This document shows, in pieces, positions 11,640-22,371 of a stretch of DNA of 64,000 nucleotides. This DNA is from Triplophysa rosa (lineage: Eukaryota > Chordata > Actinopteri > Cypriniformes > Nemacheilidae). Positions within the stretch are counted from its first letter, which is position 1, and each line of letters opens with the position of its first letter. The stretch spans positions 6,229,984-6,293,983 of the forward strand of contig NC_079914.1 of NCBI RefSeq assembly GCF_024868665.1. Direction: 5' to 3'. The position numbers were made by a program, and so were the translations under genes. The notes under the pieces were generated by a model that did no database searches, was not told the DNA's origin, and saw nothing but the letters and a program-made list of their open reading frames with translations.

Positions 11640-12570
11640 CTGTGGCTGGGGTCGGGCCCAATGGTAGCCTCGATCCCCCTGAGGTGATCCCATGACAGCC
11701 GCTGCCCGCGGCTGCTGATGGGGCGATGGTCTCCTCTTCGCTGTCTCCTCCAGGTCACTGGAGGGCGTTGAAGAGGACCAGGGCTGCTGGGAAGCAGACA
11801 GTGCACGGGACTCGACGGCCGAGGCGGCCGAGTTGCGGCACGGAGGACTGCTTTTTACTGTCGAGAACCCTCCACAGTAACACCAACCAGCCCCCCCTTG
11901 CGAGACGGGTACGTCGAGAAAGCGGACCTTCTCAGCGTTACTCATCTGCGCAAGTATCGGCCAGAGGAGTTCCTCATGGACCACAAGTGTGGACATCGTC
12001 CGACCCAGGGCCCCCGTGGTCACCTTGGTCGCCCGTAGAGCGAGGTCGGTGACGGCGCGGAGTTCCTGCATAAGCGCTGGGTCGGTCTTACCCTCGTGGA
12101 GCTCTCTCAACGCCCTGGCCTGGCAGGAGCCATAGCGTGGAGAGAGGAGGCAGCCTGGTCCGCCGCAATGTAAGCTCTCGACACCAGAGATGCCGAGACA
12201 CCACATGCTTTGGACGGGAGTCTAGGTCGAGCCCCCCCAAGTGGCCGCCACCTACGGGCACGAGTGCACCGCGGCGGCATACTCCACCTGGGGGACACCG
12301 ACGCATCCTCCAGCTGTCTCAACCTCGAGGGAAGAGAGGGTGACAGAACTTTGTTTGACGTGAAACGTGCCGGGAAGGGGCGTTCCAGGTCTTACAAAGT
12401 TCCTCATGCACTTCCGGTAAACACGGCACTGGGGGCGGGCGCGGCTTGGAGCCGCGCTCAAACCCGAGGCGCCATGTAGCCAGCCGCGAGCGCCGGGAGA
12501 GGCAGTGCGGGCACTGCAACCCAACACTCACGGCGGCCCGGGAAAGCATGGCCGACATCTCGACATCCGC
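11640..12570 (-). pseudogene. DIRS gag-like region, frameshifted
   Basis: Segments typical of teleost DIRS ORF1 are spread over several minus-strand frames. PCLPEVHEELCKTWNAP lies in the frame from 12,558; a Ser/Leu/Ala-rich stretch ending LSTLWLLPGQ in the frame from 12,306; and ALRELHEGKTDPALMQELRA with TDLALRATKVTTGALGRTMS in the frame from 12,206. Order and spacing are right for the family's capsid-like protein, placed upstream of the polymerase. At least two frameshifts are needed to read it through. The 12,570-13,240 stretch probably holds the 5' part of the same frame and the leader, but I could not align it. Confidence 0.75.
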
Positions 12571-13239
12571 TTTTTCCTGGGCTCGACCCCCCGAGGGAGG
12601 GAGCCCGAAGAATCGTCGGAGTCGGATGGCAGTACGTCACCCCCCGATGCTGCAAGAGACCTCTCATCATCACGCATCGTGTCCGAATACGTGATTGAGG
12701 AATAAGACGGCGGACCGTCTTTTTTGGGGAACGGTCAGACGAGCGAAACGAGGTGTGAACGGTCCGTGAGCCGTGGCTGGCGGATTATCGCTCACAGTAA
12801 TCCTCATCTCACCCTCGCTGCTTGCCATAGCGGACGGCAGGGCCGTAGTCCTGCCGCCACGGAACGGGGAGCAAACGAGGTGGTGGCTGAGTCCCGTGGG
12901 AACACAGCCACCTGTGACGCAACGTCTGAATCGTCACCGCCCGCAGTGCGGGCAGGACGTATCCACAACGTCTGCCCCAGCGTACTGGAAGCAGGCATTG
13001 TGTCCGTCCCCCTCCTCGATGAGTGTGTTGCACCCATGAGAACAGCGGGACAAGCCACGCTGGAGAAATTTGCTCTTTTAGAAAAGGAAATTTGCTCGAA
13101 CACCTCCGGAACTGCCGAGACGCCCAGGGGAGAGTCACTGCAGGAAGGGACCGTCCGCTGTCCACGTCGTAGATTCCAGCAGAAAGAAAGATCATCCAGA
13201 TCGTAGAGAAGCTCATCAGATGCGTAGGCTCTGAAGAAC

Positions 13240-13425
13240 AAAAGGTGAATGAATGAGCACGCCGGCTTCCCTCTTATACCCGGACATCCGGGGAGGAGCC
13301 CGGCATGCAAATTTCATTCGCCAATTTTCATTGGCCTTTTCAATATACTCAGAAGATGATAGGTTCTCAAGACAACCCCATTCTGTCGGTTCGACACAAC
13401 GTCGAGAGACCGACAGAAAGGGAAC
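13240..13425 (-). repeat. DIRS 5' terminus: left inverted repeat
   Basis: The inverted copy of 7,437-7,606, including the runs GGGGAGGAGCCCGGCATGC and ATTTTCATTGGCCTTTTC. The outermost part (GAGAGACCGACAGAAAGGGA, then AAC at 13,423-13,425) is represented, inverted, only in the internal complementary region. In the intact family the left repeat carries the promoter. Confidence 0.85.
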
Positions 13426-13452
13426 TACACCTACAACGACAAGACTTTCAAG

Positions 13453-13700
13453 TAGGGATGTCAACGGTAACGCGTTAACGCATGCGATTAATTATTTCAA
13501 ATTAACGCGTGAAAAATATTTAACGCAATTAATGCAGCATCCGTTTGTTTTGACGTCATTTATCTAGCGTTACATTATGTAATCACGCTCTTATTCGCGC
13601 GATTTGAAACAGTTGCTTTGACATGTTCAATGAAGATAGATAGCTTCTAAACTGTGGGACGCCGCAAAACGCAACGCGAGGTCCAGTCTGGTGTGTACAG
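13453..13700 (+). mobile_element. hAT end fragment (TAGGGATGTCAACGG type)
   Basis: Starts TAGGGATGTCAACGGTAACG and continues with repeated GTTAACGCG/ATTAACGCG motifs. The block near 13,640-13,690 (GATAGATAGC, GTGGGACG, CGCAACGCG) recurs inverted at 47,848-47,895 next to another end of the same family. The opposite terminus is not in the neighbourhood, so this is a truncated copy. Confidence 0.55.
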
Positions 13701-13952
13701 TAACTGGCTAAAGGCTGCGTCGGTGAATCTCTGTCAGACAGCGCATCCGTGTTAAGCTCTCTTTCGTGCCATGTTAAGAAAGAGGGAAGCGCCTTCAAGT
13801 CATTTCCGGGAGATAAGTCAGTAAATTCGAGTAAAATCACAGAGTTCACTTATCCAGTGCGAATGCGCAACATGATCAGAGACAATCTCTGCAATTATTA
13901 CAAATGACCAGAGGTCCCCAGATAATACTAATCCCGTGCGAATAGGGCTTTA

Positions 13953-14652
13953 GTTGCACTTTTTCGGTCCTCAAAAACTAAGGTCCTTGGCATTACGGTT
14001 CTCTCCTAACTCCGATTCGGTAGGTACGGCGCTGTAAAAACCAATTAGGGTCCTAGAAGTGCGGCCCCATAAGTGCAGTCCTGAGAGTGCAGCCTCCGAT
14101 ATTGCAGTCGGATAATATTGGTTGTTGCAGCAAATTCTGTGACCCTTGTATTCTGTGACCACAGTAGGCGCTGTTGTCACTGCCGACAAATTCTCTACGC
14201 AAAGAGCGTAAATTCGCGCGAGAATGCGCTTTGTGCTCGTGCGCAATAACGCGCCTTGTTCTCGTGCACGTTATCGTGAGCGGGCTTTTAGGAAGGTGTG
14301 TTGAGAGTGCTGACGTGCTACAGTGGCTGAACACGCCAATTGAACCGTACAAAGCAGGTTCATTTAATTATTATACTGATTGCGTTTGGAATTATTGTGA
14401 TTGCCATGGTAAGTGTTTTATAGCCTATATGTAGGTATGTATGTATATGTATGCATGTAAACATATATATCACATGGTGGTGATGGTTTCTATTCACTTT
14501 TACCCTAATAATAGAGAACAGCAATCACGATGGTTCTAAACATTGTCCATTTAAGAAAAATGAACATAAATTAGCTTTGTGTTATTCATACATTATTTAT
14601 AATGTACATAATATTTTAAAATTATATGTTTATAATGTACAGAGTAACCTTA
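13953..14652. other. Intergenic with dispersed-repeat block
   Basis: Contains the inverted partner (14,045-14,115) of the 5,876-5,940 repeat. The rest, including a CG-rich stretch at 14,200-14,300, shows no gene or element end that I recognise. Confidence 0.45.
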
Positions 14653-15020
14653 CCCTGATAGCACACATACATCTGGTTTACGTCTATTTGACGTCTGCAT
14701 TTACATCTGCAAGACATCTACAATACATCGTTTGCTCATCTGCAATACGTCTCGGAGATGTCTGCTGTCAGACGTCATATAGACATCTAGAAGATGTCTG
14801 TAAGATGTTTATGATTTAGAATGGATGTACAACAGCTCTTTCTAAGATGTTTAGCAGATGTTTTTAAGCAGTAGATCTCCAGATTTTTAGCAGACGTATT
14901 ACAGACGTTCAGACGTCTCAGAGACGTATTGCAGATGAGCAAACTATGTATTTAAGATGTCTTGCAGATGTAAATGCAGATGTCAAATAGACGTAAACCA
15001 GATGGATTGTGCTATCTGGG
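14653..15020. mobile_element. Fold-back miniature transposon
   Basis: Long inverted arms of about 110 bp start CCCTGATAGCACACATACAT on the left and, inverted, CCCAGATAGCACAATCCATC on the right. They continue with GGTTTACGTCTATTTGACGT and a run of related ACGTCT/AGATGT motifs. The only flanking duplication I can see is TA. Such elements depend on a transposase supplied in trans; the superfamily is unresolved. Confidence 0.75.
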
Positions 15021-15820
15021 TATAGTCATACAACAGGTCACCAGTTCTCATAATGCAACGTAACAGGTGAAAAAAATCTGTTACCCTCCTCTGTTTTACA
15101 CAGAATAACCTTATTGTTCTCCATATTCACTCTTTGTTTTTTGTACAGATATTTGCACACAAAGCCTAACTATGTCAGGTACCGACCACGTTGATCTACT
15201 TTCTAGGGTGCTAGCTAACGGAACACCCAGGTGATTGGCATGTGCGATATGGGGAGATAGGGAAGAATGTTAATCTTGCATACACTACACTTCCATAATA
15301 TGAATTCTAATAATATAAAACATAATATAAAAAGGGTTTAGGCTGCATTAGTTAGATCAACCGGAACCAGGAACACTTCCAACAACAACTGATGTACTTG
15401 TTGCATCAAAGAGTGCACTCTACTCTCAGCCAGTCTTGTCTCATTGTTCCAAGGTTACCACAGCGAGCAGGATGCAGTTCATGCCCAGACCTGATGATAG
15501 AGAGGAGAATGGGAAGCTGCGACCTGACAAGAGCTGAGATGATAGAGCTGGATAAAGAAGGACGCGAAGAATGCTTCTCTCCTTTATCTTAAATGTGTGC
15601 TTTCACTGTGCGTGCGTGCATGTGCGCGTGCTTGTCTGTGTCTGTGTGTGCGTGCGCGTGCGCGTCCATGTGTCTGCACGTCCGTGTGTGTTAGTACGTG
15701 TGCATATTGTGTGTGTGGAGTGCTTTGTATGTAGGTATATCTGTCTTCTGTGTTTTCACCTTTTTCTTGTTTTTACAGGTAAACATTTAATTGTTTTGCT
15801 TATAGTCAATATGTCTCATG
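15021..15820. other. Intergenic, possible LINE 3' region with (GT/GC)n
   Basis: A purine/pyrimidine-alternating tract at about 15,605-15,715 is built from TGTGTG, GCGTGCGCG and related words, and could adopt left-handed DNA. The stretch 15,390-15,600 may be the upstream part of the LINE whose tail follows, but I cannot show a coding frame for it. Confidence 0.4.
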
Positions 15821-15889
15821 TACAGCTGTTTTGTAACAATGAAAATTGTAAAAAGCGCTGTATAAATAAAGTTGAGCTGAGTTGAGTTA
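15821..15889 (+). mobile_element. LINE/SINE 3' tail
   Basis: The terminal module TGTAACAATGAAAATTGTAA, AAAGCGCTGTATAAATAAAG and a GTTGA-type short tail is the 3' end of a common teleost non-LTR retrotransposon group. The same module occurs on the minus strand at 26,793-26,862 and again at 38,956-39,025. Confidence 0.65.
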
Positions 15890-15983
15890 AAAAAAGGACA
15901 AAAAAATCGTCACTTATTTTTACGAACAATGCAATAATGAACAACTCCTAACTTCACCCCTTAGGCCACTAATACTTTTTCTA

Positions 15984-16265
15984 TCTGTTTTGGCCGTCTG
16001 TCCACATTGTGACTATGTTTTTATCAATGAAAAGAGCTTTTTGAAAACAACGCTGTGTGGACTATGAAAACGGAGGCTTTCGAAAACGACAACATATTTT
16101 TTGTCATGTGACGCACTTGGTTTGGTTGCTCTCCAGTTTGATAGCATTAATGTCAGTTCATACATATTTCATGCATTTTACATAGGAGACAGAATGTTTA
16201 CTTGAAAACGCTAGTGTGGACGAAGAGCGGTTTAAAATGTATCTGTATTAGTGTAGACAAAGTCT
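15984..16265 (-). mobile_element. Miniature transposon of the GTGTGGAC/GAAAACG family
   Basis: Ends are imperfect inverted repeats around TCTGTCCACATTGTGAC and GTCTACACTAATACA. Internally, TTGAAAACGCTAGTGTGGAC followed by GAAGAGCGG is the inverted counterpart of the stretch at 38,240-38,290. It is therefore a second copy of the family that forms the outermost shell of the 38-43 kb nest. Exact ends are uncertain. Confidence 0.5.
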
Positions 16266-16289
16266 AAATCTGTCACTGGTGCAAATGCA

Positions 16290-16640
16290 GATCATTAAAA
16301 ACATCTGAATGAGATCTTATGAATTTATAGGAATTAGCCACCTTGAAAAACAGCTATGAATTCTCAACGGAATCTCATGACTAAAACGTAACTATTTTAC
16401 GATGTGGCTAATTTTGGCTAATTCGTATGAATTCGTACAATCTCATTCGTACATTTTACTGCGATTTGCTTTTGCGTCAGTGATGTGTAGGGGTGAGGTG
16501 GGGCTCCGCTCAGTATTGCTTTTTTTTTAGTAATGATACGTTTTTGTACGATTCACAGCGTATTTATTCATACTAATAAGCCACCTCGTACAATAGTTAT
16601 GAATTCCTGTGAGATTGTGCTGGCTTCTCTCAAAAATTAT
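16290..16640. repeat. Repeat block with AGCCACCT...TATGAATTC motifs
   Basis: Two related modules, AGCCACCTTGAAAAACAGCT (about 16,335) and AGCCACCTCGTACAATAGTT (about 16,581), each run into ATGAATTC and a GAGATT-like end. They are separated by A/T-rich DNA with several GAATTCGTAC-type palindromes. This resembles a degraded DNA-transposon family; no target duplication could be set. Confidence 0.4.
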
Positions 16641-17222
16641 TTTAGATATCTATTGGGAAGTTAATCTAGCAATTTTATAGCAATAAAGCAAATTTCATGT
16701 GGGTTGTGAGTTGTTTGTAAATAAGACATGAGTGCTTTTTTCAGCCGTAAAATATGACAATCCTAGTTTTGGGCGTAGAAGTCAACCGTTGGAAAGTTGT
16801 CCTGCTGAACACTTTAAACACTGTGCCGTTTTGTGGCTTACTCAATCAACGACGGGATTTTGGGGTGTGACTATCTGTTTGCCCAAACAATGCACAACAG
16901 CGCTGTAGGAACATTTAGTAAAGCTCTCTGTAAAAAAACAACGCATTTGCTACTTTCGTGCTCTATAAAATAAAACACTTCAGCTTTAACGCATAGTCCA
17001 CAAAGAGTTTTGACATCCATCTAAATCATTATTTTATTTCATTTCATATGACGCTGTGGGATGCACAAGTGTCATTTCTGTGTGTGTATCATCAGGCCCC
17101 TAGCGGCATATCCGCTAGCCTCTAGCTAGAGCGCGAGGGTGGTCTGAAGCGCTCACGTCAGGCCACGGGTGTGAAACATTGATTTTTCTCCAGTGTGTTG
17201 TCTAATTGCCCTTATCAAAATC
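16641..17222. other. Intergenic, no gene recognised
   Basis: Unique-looking sequence up to the left edge of the duplicated segment. I see no coding frame, repeat end or RNA gene. Confidence 0.4.
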
Positions 17223-17223
17223 A

Positions 17224-18420
17224 TGACCTGCTAAATGATGGTGTCTGTAATCTCGCACTCCATAGCCAGTGGGCATTGACATTTAGTCAGATTAATTATT
17301 GCAAGCATCCAGAGAGAGAGAGCAGTAACGTTAGATGTCCGTCTTAATGGACCAGAGGGACTAAACAAGTTCTGAGTGTCACCATCTGTTGTTCTGAATA
17401 ACTATTACCCAGAGACTACAGGCCTTATTTACAAAGCAACTACTGGAGCTGGAAGCAGATCGGCATTGCTTGTGGCCAAATTGCTCTCTCAAACAGAAAG
17501 AAACACAATCCTAGATCAGCACTCAAATTGGCAAATGAGTTTTTCATATACTGTCAGCTTAAAGCTGATCCGTGTTTAGTTTTCCGGCTGTAAATATGTG
17601 TATTGTCTTTCTTAGGTGTATGTGTGGAACTTCACGCAAGATCAATCTCAAATTTCATTTAAGCAGGTTATCTGGTTTTATGTGATGAACCAAACCAAAA
17701 AAATCCAGCTGGTATTTGCAGAAGTCATCCTCAACCTATCTAAGGTGTTCTGGGTGGTTGGTATTATAGATTGGTGTTTAGTGGACCAAGTCAAAAGAGC
17801 CCACCCGCAGGTCTCGCTATATAATATTCAGATTTCCAAATAAAGCTATTGTTCAGTTTGGGATTTCTTTGCCTTTTTGTACCACCAGGTAAAAAATGCA
17901 ATGATTCGATTGCTAAACTAATCTAATCTTTCCCTTTATACTGTATGCTGCATCATTTAAGAATTCCTTCATATTTGTAGCATAAACACTACTTCTTAGC
18001 AAAGAAAATGTCATGGGTTTGATCATCAGGGAACACACAATCATTAAAAAATATAGTAATGTTTATCTTTCTGTGAAATGGATATTACCAAATGAACCTA
18101 CTATAATAGAATGGACAAAAAGACTGAATTTGCGTTTAAAATTTGTAATTGTTTAACAAAAATGGGGTCTATAATATTTGGAAGGGAAAAGCTCTAGTGT
18201 GAAGTGCACTTTATGATTGATTTGTTTATTTACTTACATTTTTCCTACAATGTTTTAAAGTGTGTTTTTCCTATTGGGATGACAGGGTTTTTTGTCTTCA
18301 CTTCTACGATTATTTGTTCATTTTTTTGTTATTCATTTGCTTGTCTATATACAGTATATAAGTGTTAAAATGGTTTGTGTTTATGACAAAAGTTAAATAA
18401 AACGGATTTAAAAAAGTATA
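17224..18420. other. Intergenic in duplicated segment, no gene recognised
   Basis: Repeat-poor sequence with short open frames (67 and 75 codons) that show no family motif. Duplicate at 27,999-29,195. I cannot assign a function. Confidence 0.4.
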
Positions 18421-18475
18421 AATGCACTGTAAACGGCTTTGGATAAAAGCATCTGCCAAATGCATAAACATCAAT
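18421..18475 (+). mobile_element. HE1-type SINE tail, first copy
   Basis: CACTGTAAACGGCTTTGGAT followed by AAAAGCATCTGCCAAATGCA is the conserved HE1/V-SINE tail. The tRNA-like head is missing or too degraded to see. Duplicate at 29,196-29,250. Confidence 0.7.
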
Positions 18476-18914
18476 AAATTATCCACCAAGGTCTTACAGC
18501 TTTTGTTTGGTTTAAGATGTTAACAACTAGAATATGCAACAGTAGCAATAAACAATGTGTCATTTCTACTGAGACTTTAAACTAGTTGTGAAAAGAACCA
18601 TGGGCTGTGCTGGTGTTAAAGTTATCAATTATCAATAGGCGCTGATCCATCAGAATAATAACCAAAAAAAAGAAAGATCATTTAGGCCTATTTGGCACTA
18701 AATAAAGGGAGGCAGTAATTATAACAAATTGGCCTAGCCACCTTAAAACACAGCAAGGAAATATCCTTCACCGTGATCAGCCCTATTTTTATACGTTTCA
18801 GTATATTACGTCATGTGTCTTTACGGGATCTTCACGGGATGTGTGTGATGTGAACGCACGCAGATTCCTGAAAATCATCGGCAGTGTGAATTAACTAAAT
18901 CTAACGATCCTGGG

Positions 18915-19553
18915 CAGGGGCATAGCCAGAACTTTTTTTTAGAGGTGGCCAGGTAAGACCCAGTGATTTTATTAGGGTGACCAAAAATCCTTACAGACAG
19001 AAATTCTTTAACGTCTACTGTAATTTACACCAATTCTTCATTACACATAGTTTGCTGGTCAAAAACATACACAAAGAACGTAAAGTAAACAATTTATTTG
19101 CAATGCTTTCATGTGCTAACATTATTTTAAAATAATTTGCTAGCTATCATTTGAAGTAAGTTAGCATTTTTTATAGAAAATAAACATGGCTGTACCCCAA
19201 TTTAAACTTTCGCGAATATGTAATGAATGAAATCCAGTTAAACAAGACTGATTTTACTTACCTGATCCTTCTGCTCGCGATGAACTTCCATGGTACACAG
19301 ACAGTACACCGTCACGAAGTGGTTAGCAGCTGTTCAGCTATAGCGCTCAGACTGTTTGCGTCAGTGCATGACATCATATTAACACGAGAGTAATGTACTC
19401 GCGTTACTTTCAGTGCATACACTAAATGATCTGCGCAGCACTCCGACACACATCTTAAAACTGCTTCGCACAACAGAGGTGGCCAGATAGGTAGCCATCC
19501 ATCATTCAGGGGTAGCCGTGGCCACCCATTGCCACCATGTAGCTACGCCCCTG
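18915..19553. mobile_element. hAT element, first copy
   Basis: Ends are CAGGGGCATAGCCAGAAC and, inverted, CAGGGGCGTAGCTACATGG. An AGAGGTGGCC motif lies near the left end and again upstream of the right end. The flanking octamers ATCCTGGG and ATCCCGAG agree at six of eight positions, a worn hAT target duplication. 639 bp, non-coding. Duplicate at 29,690-30,328. Confidence 0.7.
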
Positions 19554-19669
19554 ATCCCGAGACACATTCCTGGAAACATTTCTCGTGTATTTTCCAGGAT
19601 CTCTGTGTGAAAAGGACTCTGCGGAGATCTATCGGACATCAAAACAGGGCGTTACTAATCATCTAATCA

Positions 19670-19753
19670 GGTGTCAGCATCGCACCACGCATGCGCGTTC
19701 TGATGTAGAGCCTGTGTGGTCAGAACACGCATGCGTCAAGCGATGCTGACACC
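19670..19753. repeat. 84-nt imperfect hairpin, first copy
   Basis: GGTGTCAGCATCGC and its exact complement GCGATGCTGACACC bracket two further complementary arms (CACGCATGCGCGTTCTGA / TCAGAACACGCATGCGT) with a loop of about 15 nt. The arms are G+C-rich against an A+T-rich background. It could be a tiny fold-back element; no target duplication was found. Duplicate at 30,445-30,528. Confidence 0.6.
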
Positions 19754-19879
19754 GGATGCACTGTCATTTGGCTCGTGTGGTTAGTTGCATTACAATCTAT
19801 GGAGGAGTCAGAAAGCTTACAAAACTACTTTAATTTGCATTCTGCGGGGAAAACGGAGGTCCTAGGGATGTTAGCGTAC

Positions 19880-19936
19880 TTGAGGGTGAGTAATTAATGG
19901 CAGAATTTTCATTTTTGGTCGGAGTTCCCCTTTAAG
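19880..19936 (-). mobile_element. Fragment of the GGATAGTTCACCC miniature element
   Basis: GAGGGTGAGTAATTAATGGC, AGAATTTTCATTTTTGGTC and GGAGTTCCCCTTTAA form one diverged terminus of the abundant teleost miniature transposon seen complete at 23,764-24,027. The other terminus is missing. Duplicate at 30,655-30,711. Confidence 0.6.
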
Positions 19937-20172
19937 CATTTTCGGAGCCTGATGAAATCAGATATTGAACACTCTAATATCTTCAATTGTTACGTATACC
20001 GAGCTGCAGCGGACACATTTGTAAACGATTTTACTTGGACGCATTGTGCAAGCTGTCTCTTTAATACCGCTGCTAATTGGGCTGACATTCTTGACACACC
20101 CACCAAACAAGAGCAAACGTATCTCAAACGCTGTTGCACACCATTTCCAGGAAACGTGGCTTGTTGGTTTTG

Positions 20173-20318
20173 ACTAAATCCTTGGTGTTTCAAGTCTTAC
20201 AAAACCTTTACCCTAACCCTAACCTTACTCTAACCATATAAACTACCTATAATTGTTCAAATCGCCAAAAAAACACTGTTGCGTGATGACGTCAGACTCG
20301 AAACACCAAGGATTTAGT
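20173..20318. mobile_element. 146-bp miniature inverted-repeat element, first copy
   Basis: Ends ACTAAATCCTTGGTGTTTC and GAAACACCAAGGATTTAGT are perfect inverted repeats over 19 bp, with a further imperfect AAGTC/GACTC step. The centre contains two CCCTAA units and related words, too few to call telomeric. Duplicate at 30,948-31,093. Confidence 0.75.
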
Positions 20319-20399
20319 GAGAGCCGCGCACCGGTTTGAGCTTGAACGTCCCCCAGGTCTCATCCCCTTGTTGGAAAAGTGTATAGCCTACTGTATAGG

Positions 20400-21067
20400 T
20401 GTCAAGAAATGCAGATGGAAGAGAGAACCCAAGCGCAGGCAGGCAGTGAAGGGGTTAACAGATACTTTTATTTTACACAACACAACCAAAAACACTCACA
20501 ATGGGGGAAACGAAACTGATATACATATATAAAACAAGAGACTTCCCACGAGGGGGCAAAATGAAAACAAGACAAATAAACTAAACACAAAGACACGACC
20601 AAACGTCTTAAATCATACGAGGCACAAAACTCACAAAACACGAACACGAACACGAACAGGAACAGGAACAGGAACAGGAACAGGAACAGGAACAGGAACA
20701 GGAACAGGAACAGGAACAGGAACAGGAACAGGAACAGGAACACGGGCAAGAGCACGACCACGATACAGAAACACACAGTACAGGCACCAAACACATACAA
20801 TGCACGAGCACAAGACAAAGAAACAAGAGGGTATTTATAGGAAACACAAACGAGGGATAACGACATGGGGCAGGTGTGAGACATTAAACACTCAGGGAAA
20901 GATAACGAGGAAACAAGAGGAATGGGGCTAATGACAAGACACTGGAGAGAACGTATATTATTGTCAAACGGACAATAATATGTTTCTCTCCACACATAAC
21001 CAAAGACTTTGTCATGACTCTGCTACAGGACCAAGAAAAACATGACTAAGGAAGCAGAGCCATGACA
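20400..21067 (-). mobile_element. Solo LTR, first copy (TSD ATAGG)
   Basis: 668 bp beginning TGTCAAG and ending CATGACA on the plus strand, flanked by a perfect 5-bp duplication ATAGG (20,395-20,399 and 21,068-21,072). Read on the minus strand it has a TATA box (TATAAATA at 20,839-20,832) and a poly(A) signal (AATAAA at 20,472-20,467) in the correct order, so it is a complete minus-strand LTR. A (AGGAAC)n hexamer array lies between them, inside the transcribed part. No internal region is present. The corresponding site in the second copy carries an LTR-internal-LTR structure. Confidence 0.9.
20639..20745. repeat. (AGGAAC)n array inside the LTR, first copy
   Basis: About 18 tandem hexamers, mostly AGGAAC with a few ACGAAC units at both edges. 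The open frames that cross it (Pro-Val, Ser-Cys or Phe-Leu repeats, depending on frame) are artefacts of the array. Confidence 0.9.
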
Positions 21068-21072
21068 ATAGG

Positions 21073-22300
21073 TGTAATACAGCAATATTAACTATCAGCG
21101 ATATCTTTGGATTTTTTATGTGATCAGCTAGCTAGCTGTTTCCATTTGTATGCGTTTTATTCTATTTTAATATTCAAATTTCTGTGAGAAGAAAATAAAA
21201 AAAACTTTTGTATATCAATCTGTTTATGTGATGGACATCGATTTTGATCATCTTTGGTAGCTCATTTAAAGGCATTTTGAGTAAAACGGCTGGCTCTTTA
21301 TTTAATGAAGAAGCGCATTCAAAAGACTTAAAACAGGATGCAATGAGACCTGTTTTTCAGTTTCTGCGCGTGACGTTGGGCATAAAGCCTATTACACAAG
21401 ATTCATGTTTTATAAAGCTTTTTGTACTGTCCCGTAATGCATTACTATAACTTATACCTGTACGAACTAAAAAGTGGCCTTATTAAAAGTATGAAGGTTT
21501 GTGTGTTACAAAAGCAAATCCCAAACTCCGTCCCTCTGTTCTGTGACTGCGGTTCAGAAAGTGCTGGAGGAGCTGTGCCTCTGCAGCTGGATACTATTGA
21601 ATCAATTAGCCTACTGTGATATTAAGATAGCAGTCCAAAAGTCAGAAAAATCAAACACATCCTACATGGATTTTAATGTCATCAGACAATTGGAATGATA
21701 TTTCCATAGGTATTTAGGAGAGGTAGTTTCATTAAAGCCCCATCTGAATTGTCCTTGCTCTGATGGGCCAGTCTGTGCATCCGTGTTACTGCGATCTGAT
21801 GGGAACATCAGTCTTTCTCTTTGACGGACTGCCTAAACCCTCAAGATGTTTGTAATCCCTAGACTGCATGGTAATTAAATTCAGAAGACGAAAATGAGTT
21901 TGGCATACAGAGGCAACCCGCTGAATGTTAGAAAGCTGACAGCTTGATCATTTCTTGTGTTGTTTTGTCCATGTTGATCATATTGTGCATGTTTTATGTT
22001 TTAAAGGATCTGGTGTATTGTAGATATTAGTTTTATCACATCTTGACTACTGGCTAAAATATATGGTCAAGTGCAGCCAGTTGTTCAGAACTGAGGGATT
22101 AGTTCTTCATTAGGTCTGCATGCCAATGTTGGCGGGATGCTCAGAAGTTTATCACGAGCATCTGTGCAGGCGAAATGACATTTTTGGACCTTGATGTTCT
22201 TTAATAAGGTTATCTATGCATGCATCATGACTTGTTTGAAAAATGTATAGAGATACAAGATTTTCAAAAAAATCTTGTCAAGGGAGAACCATTTGACCTT
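21073..22300. other. Intergenic in duplicated segment, no gene recognised
   Basis: Repeat-poor sequence with three short plus-strand open frames (65-68 codons) lacking any motif. Duplicate at 33,236-34,463. Nothing further can be assigned. Confidence 0.4.
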
Positions 22301-22306
22301 CTTGGT

Positions 22307-22307
22307 T

Positions 22308-22371
<64 letters not shown>

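Larger units (their letters stand above)
7391..13425 (-). mobile_element. DIRS-type tyrosine-recombinase retrotransposon, decayed
   Basis: A 6,035-bp G+C-rich element on the minus strand with the domain order gag, reverse transcriptase, RNase H, tyrosine recombinase. It has the DIRS termini: inverted terminal repeats (13,425 inward to about 13,240, and 7,437-7,606) and an internal complementary region (about 7,665-7,775) that is complementary to both extremities joined. The two extremities share the trinucleotide AAC/GTT and there is no target duplication, as expected for recombinase-mediated integration of a circular intermediate. All reading frames carry stops and frameshifts, so the copy cannot be autonomous. 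Full length suggests it inserted intact and then decayed. Confidence 0.9.
6892..13949. mobile_element. Harbinger-like DNA transposon split by a DIRS insertion
   Basis: The outer ends match in inverted orientation over roughly 60 bp: AGACCTATTCGCACAGGATT on the left and, inverted, AGCCCTATTCGCACGGGATT on the right, both continuing with TAGTATTATCTGGGGACC. They are flanked by TTA on both sides (6,889-6,891 and 13,950-13,952), the 3-bp target typical of PIF/Harbinger. Removing the 6,035-bp DIRS element (7,391-13,425) leaves about 1.0 kb. The right arm also carries a hAT end fragment from 13,453. Superfamily assignment is from the target duplication and ends only. Confidence 0.65.

Noticed and set aside
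11026..11661. 211-codon minus-strand frame taken as a separate gene
   Set aside because: Its 3' part continues into the DIRS reverse transcriptase region; the rest is the linker and out-of-frame gag/pol sequence of the same element.
5876..14115. A still larger element bounded by the inverted pair 5,876-5,940 and 14,045-14,115
   Set aside because: The copies sit at very unequal distances from the Harbinger-like ends, no target duplication was found outside them, and only about 65 bp is shared; independent insertions are more likely.
20206..20228. CCCTAACCCTAACC resembling telomeric repeat
   Set aside because: Only about two units, inside a small inverted-repeat element; too short to be an interstitial telomere.
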